DNA of 5,628 nucleotides from Deltaproteobacteria bacterium (GTDB lineage Bacteria; Desulfobacterota_B; Binatia; UBA9968). Below, piece after piece: positions 4,935-5,628 of this stretch. Under the pieces are notes generated by a model. It ran no database searches. It was given only the letters and a program-made list of their open reading frames with translations, and was not told the origin of the DNA. Position numbers and translations under genes: made by a program. The stretch lies in the NCBI GenBank assembly GCA_005879255.1, contig VBKY01000485.1, positions 3,503 through 9,130 on the forward strand, in the 5' to 3' direction. The stretch's first letter is position 1. Every line of letters starts with the position of its first letter.

Positions 4935-5250
4935 ATGGCTGAACAAGATCACGTCTCTTTTCAGCGCGGCGATGATACCAAGCTTCTGGTGCGCTCTTCC
5001 GGCGCCTGGCGCTTGCGAGGCGGACTTCCTTCCGTGTCTTTGGTTGATCGCGAGCTTCGATCAGCCGTGCAGGTGCGTGGTGTCGCCTTCGACGATTTCG
5101 TGGGATAGCAGCGTTCTAGCGTTTCTCGTTGAACTCTCGGCACTGTACCGCCAGCGCGGAATTAATATGGACCGCGCGGGCTTGCCTGCCGGGGTGCGCC
5201 GGCTCCTGGAACTGGCCGAGGCAGTGCCGGAAAAAAAGGCGCGCGTTTAG
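4935..5250 (+). pseudogene. mlaE: Frameshifted N-terminal fragment of an MlaE-family permease
   Basis: Frame one from ATG 4935 reads MAEQDHVSFQ, then KLLVRSSGAWRLRGGLPSV and VQVRGVAFDDFVG, and stops at TAG 5106. One base over, from 5101, the frame continues WDSSVLAFLVELSALYRQRG, then INMDRAGLPAGVRRLLELAE, and stops at 5248-5250. Joined, they give the STAS-like N-terminal domain fused to the permease in many MlaE-type ABC transporters: strand, GAWRL, D-rich loop, WDSS-LAFL helix, LP-GVRRLLELAE end. The membrane permease region that should follow is absent. The gene is therefore broken twice, by a frameshift near 5100, probably a small deletion in the loop, and by loss of everything after PEKKARV. 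The frameshift could be a sequencing error; the missing permease could not. Confidence 0.75.
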
Positions 5251-5628
5251 TTCCAACTGACTTGCCTATACAGCACGATTTTCTCCCCAATTTCGTCGAC
5301 TTCAATTATTGGATCACACCAAAGAGATCCTAATCTAAGTGCTTAAGACCGACCGGCATCTCCACCGGCGCTATCGCAGGGAAAAGCCATGTGGAGTTCA
5401 GGAACAACAAAGTGGGGCTCCTTCTTGCTTGATGACTCCAGCTCGGTTCGCCATCCAAGGATGACGACCTGTGACGTGTGGGAAGGGCCATCGACCAAGC
5501 GGCAGTAGGCATTTCGAATTCCGGTGCCAACGAAATGGTGCTAACGGGTTGGCAGTTGCCAGCCGATTGGCACCGTCTTCAGAGCAAGCCAATTTCAGTA
5601 GTGCTGATATCGTGTCACTGATCGGCAA
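5251..5628. other. Non-coding tail with repeat copy C
   Basis: I find no supportable gene in these 378 bases. Minus-strand frames at 5330-5530 and 5398-5628 pass through the repeat and have no ribosome site. CATCC-AA-GGATG at 5452-5463 is a small perfect palindrome. No permease remnant continuing the mlaE fragment is recognisable. Confidence 0.5.
5523..5574 (-). repeat. Nested-palindrome dispersed repeat, copy C (most complete)
   Basis: GGTGCCAA (5523-5530) and TTGGCACC (5567-5574) form a perfect 8-bp inverted repeat bounding the 52-bp element. Inside, on the minus strand, lie TGGCA-AC-TGCCA and TGCCAAC-CC-GTTAGCA, so several alternative hairpins are possible. It is inverted relative to copies A and B. 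Confidence 0.65.

Noticed and set aside
4972..5250. Single-frame 92-codon reading of the mlaE region
   Set aside because: Its first 43 codons are out of frame with the homologous domain; the homology only enters this frame at 5101.

Overview
The window looks like a chromosomal stretch of a Gram-negative bacterium with an outer membrane. It carries a SulP-type anion transporter, an intact MlaC/Ttg2D-type periplasmic lipid-carrier gene, and fragments of a second MlaC and of an MlaE-type permease. The high-GC SulP gene, the sigma-54 promoters and the multiple mla copies would suit a deltaproteobacterial, Methylomirabilota or Rokubacteria-like lineage, but the sequence alone does not settle this.

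Layout. Positions 1-1533 (+) hold a SulP transporter with a C-terminal STAS domain, cut at its 5' end by the window edge. Positions 1687-2127 (+) encode a small membrane-anchored protein of unknown function. Positions 2257-2859 (-) encode the intact MlaC-family protein, convergent with the previous gene. From about 2870 to the end, the DNA is gene-poor and mosaic: a gene for a small putative exported protein (3505-3771), a weaker 60-residue ORF (3875-4057), a chimeric mlaC 3' fragment (4251-4496), a 66-residue zinc-ribbon-like protein (4691-4891) and a frameshifted N-terminal piece of an MlaE permease (4935-5250).

Regulation. Two sites match the sigma-54 consensus TGGCAC-N5-TTGC at all ten positions, and a third matches at nine of ten. 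They lie upstream of the exported protein, the zinc-ribbon protein and the mlaC gene. The first has a perfect 9-bp inverted repeat about 98 bp upstream of its predicted start point, where an enhancer-binding activator would sit. The mlaC leader carries a terminator-like hairpin with a T-rich tract.

Repeats. One nested-palindromic repeat occurs three times (3150-3182 +, 4177-4226 +, 5523-5574 -). A second family, built around TTCGACG-N-GCTCAGG, occurs just past the 3' end of mlaC and again at the junction that truncates the mlaC fragment. The simplest reading is a once larger mla lipid-transport region broken up around repeats, in which small sigma-54-driven genes have kept intact promoters. 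Whether these genes act together with Mla is inference.
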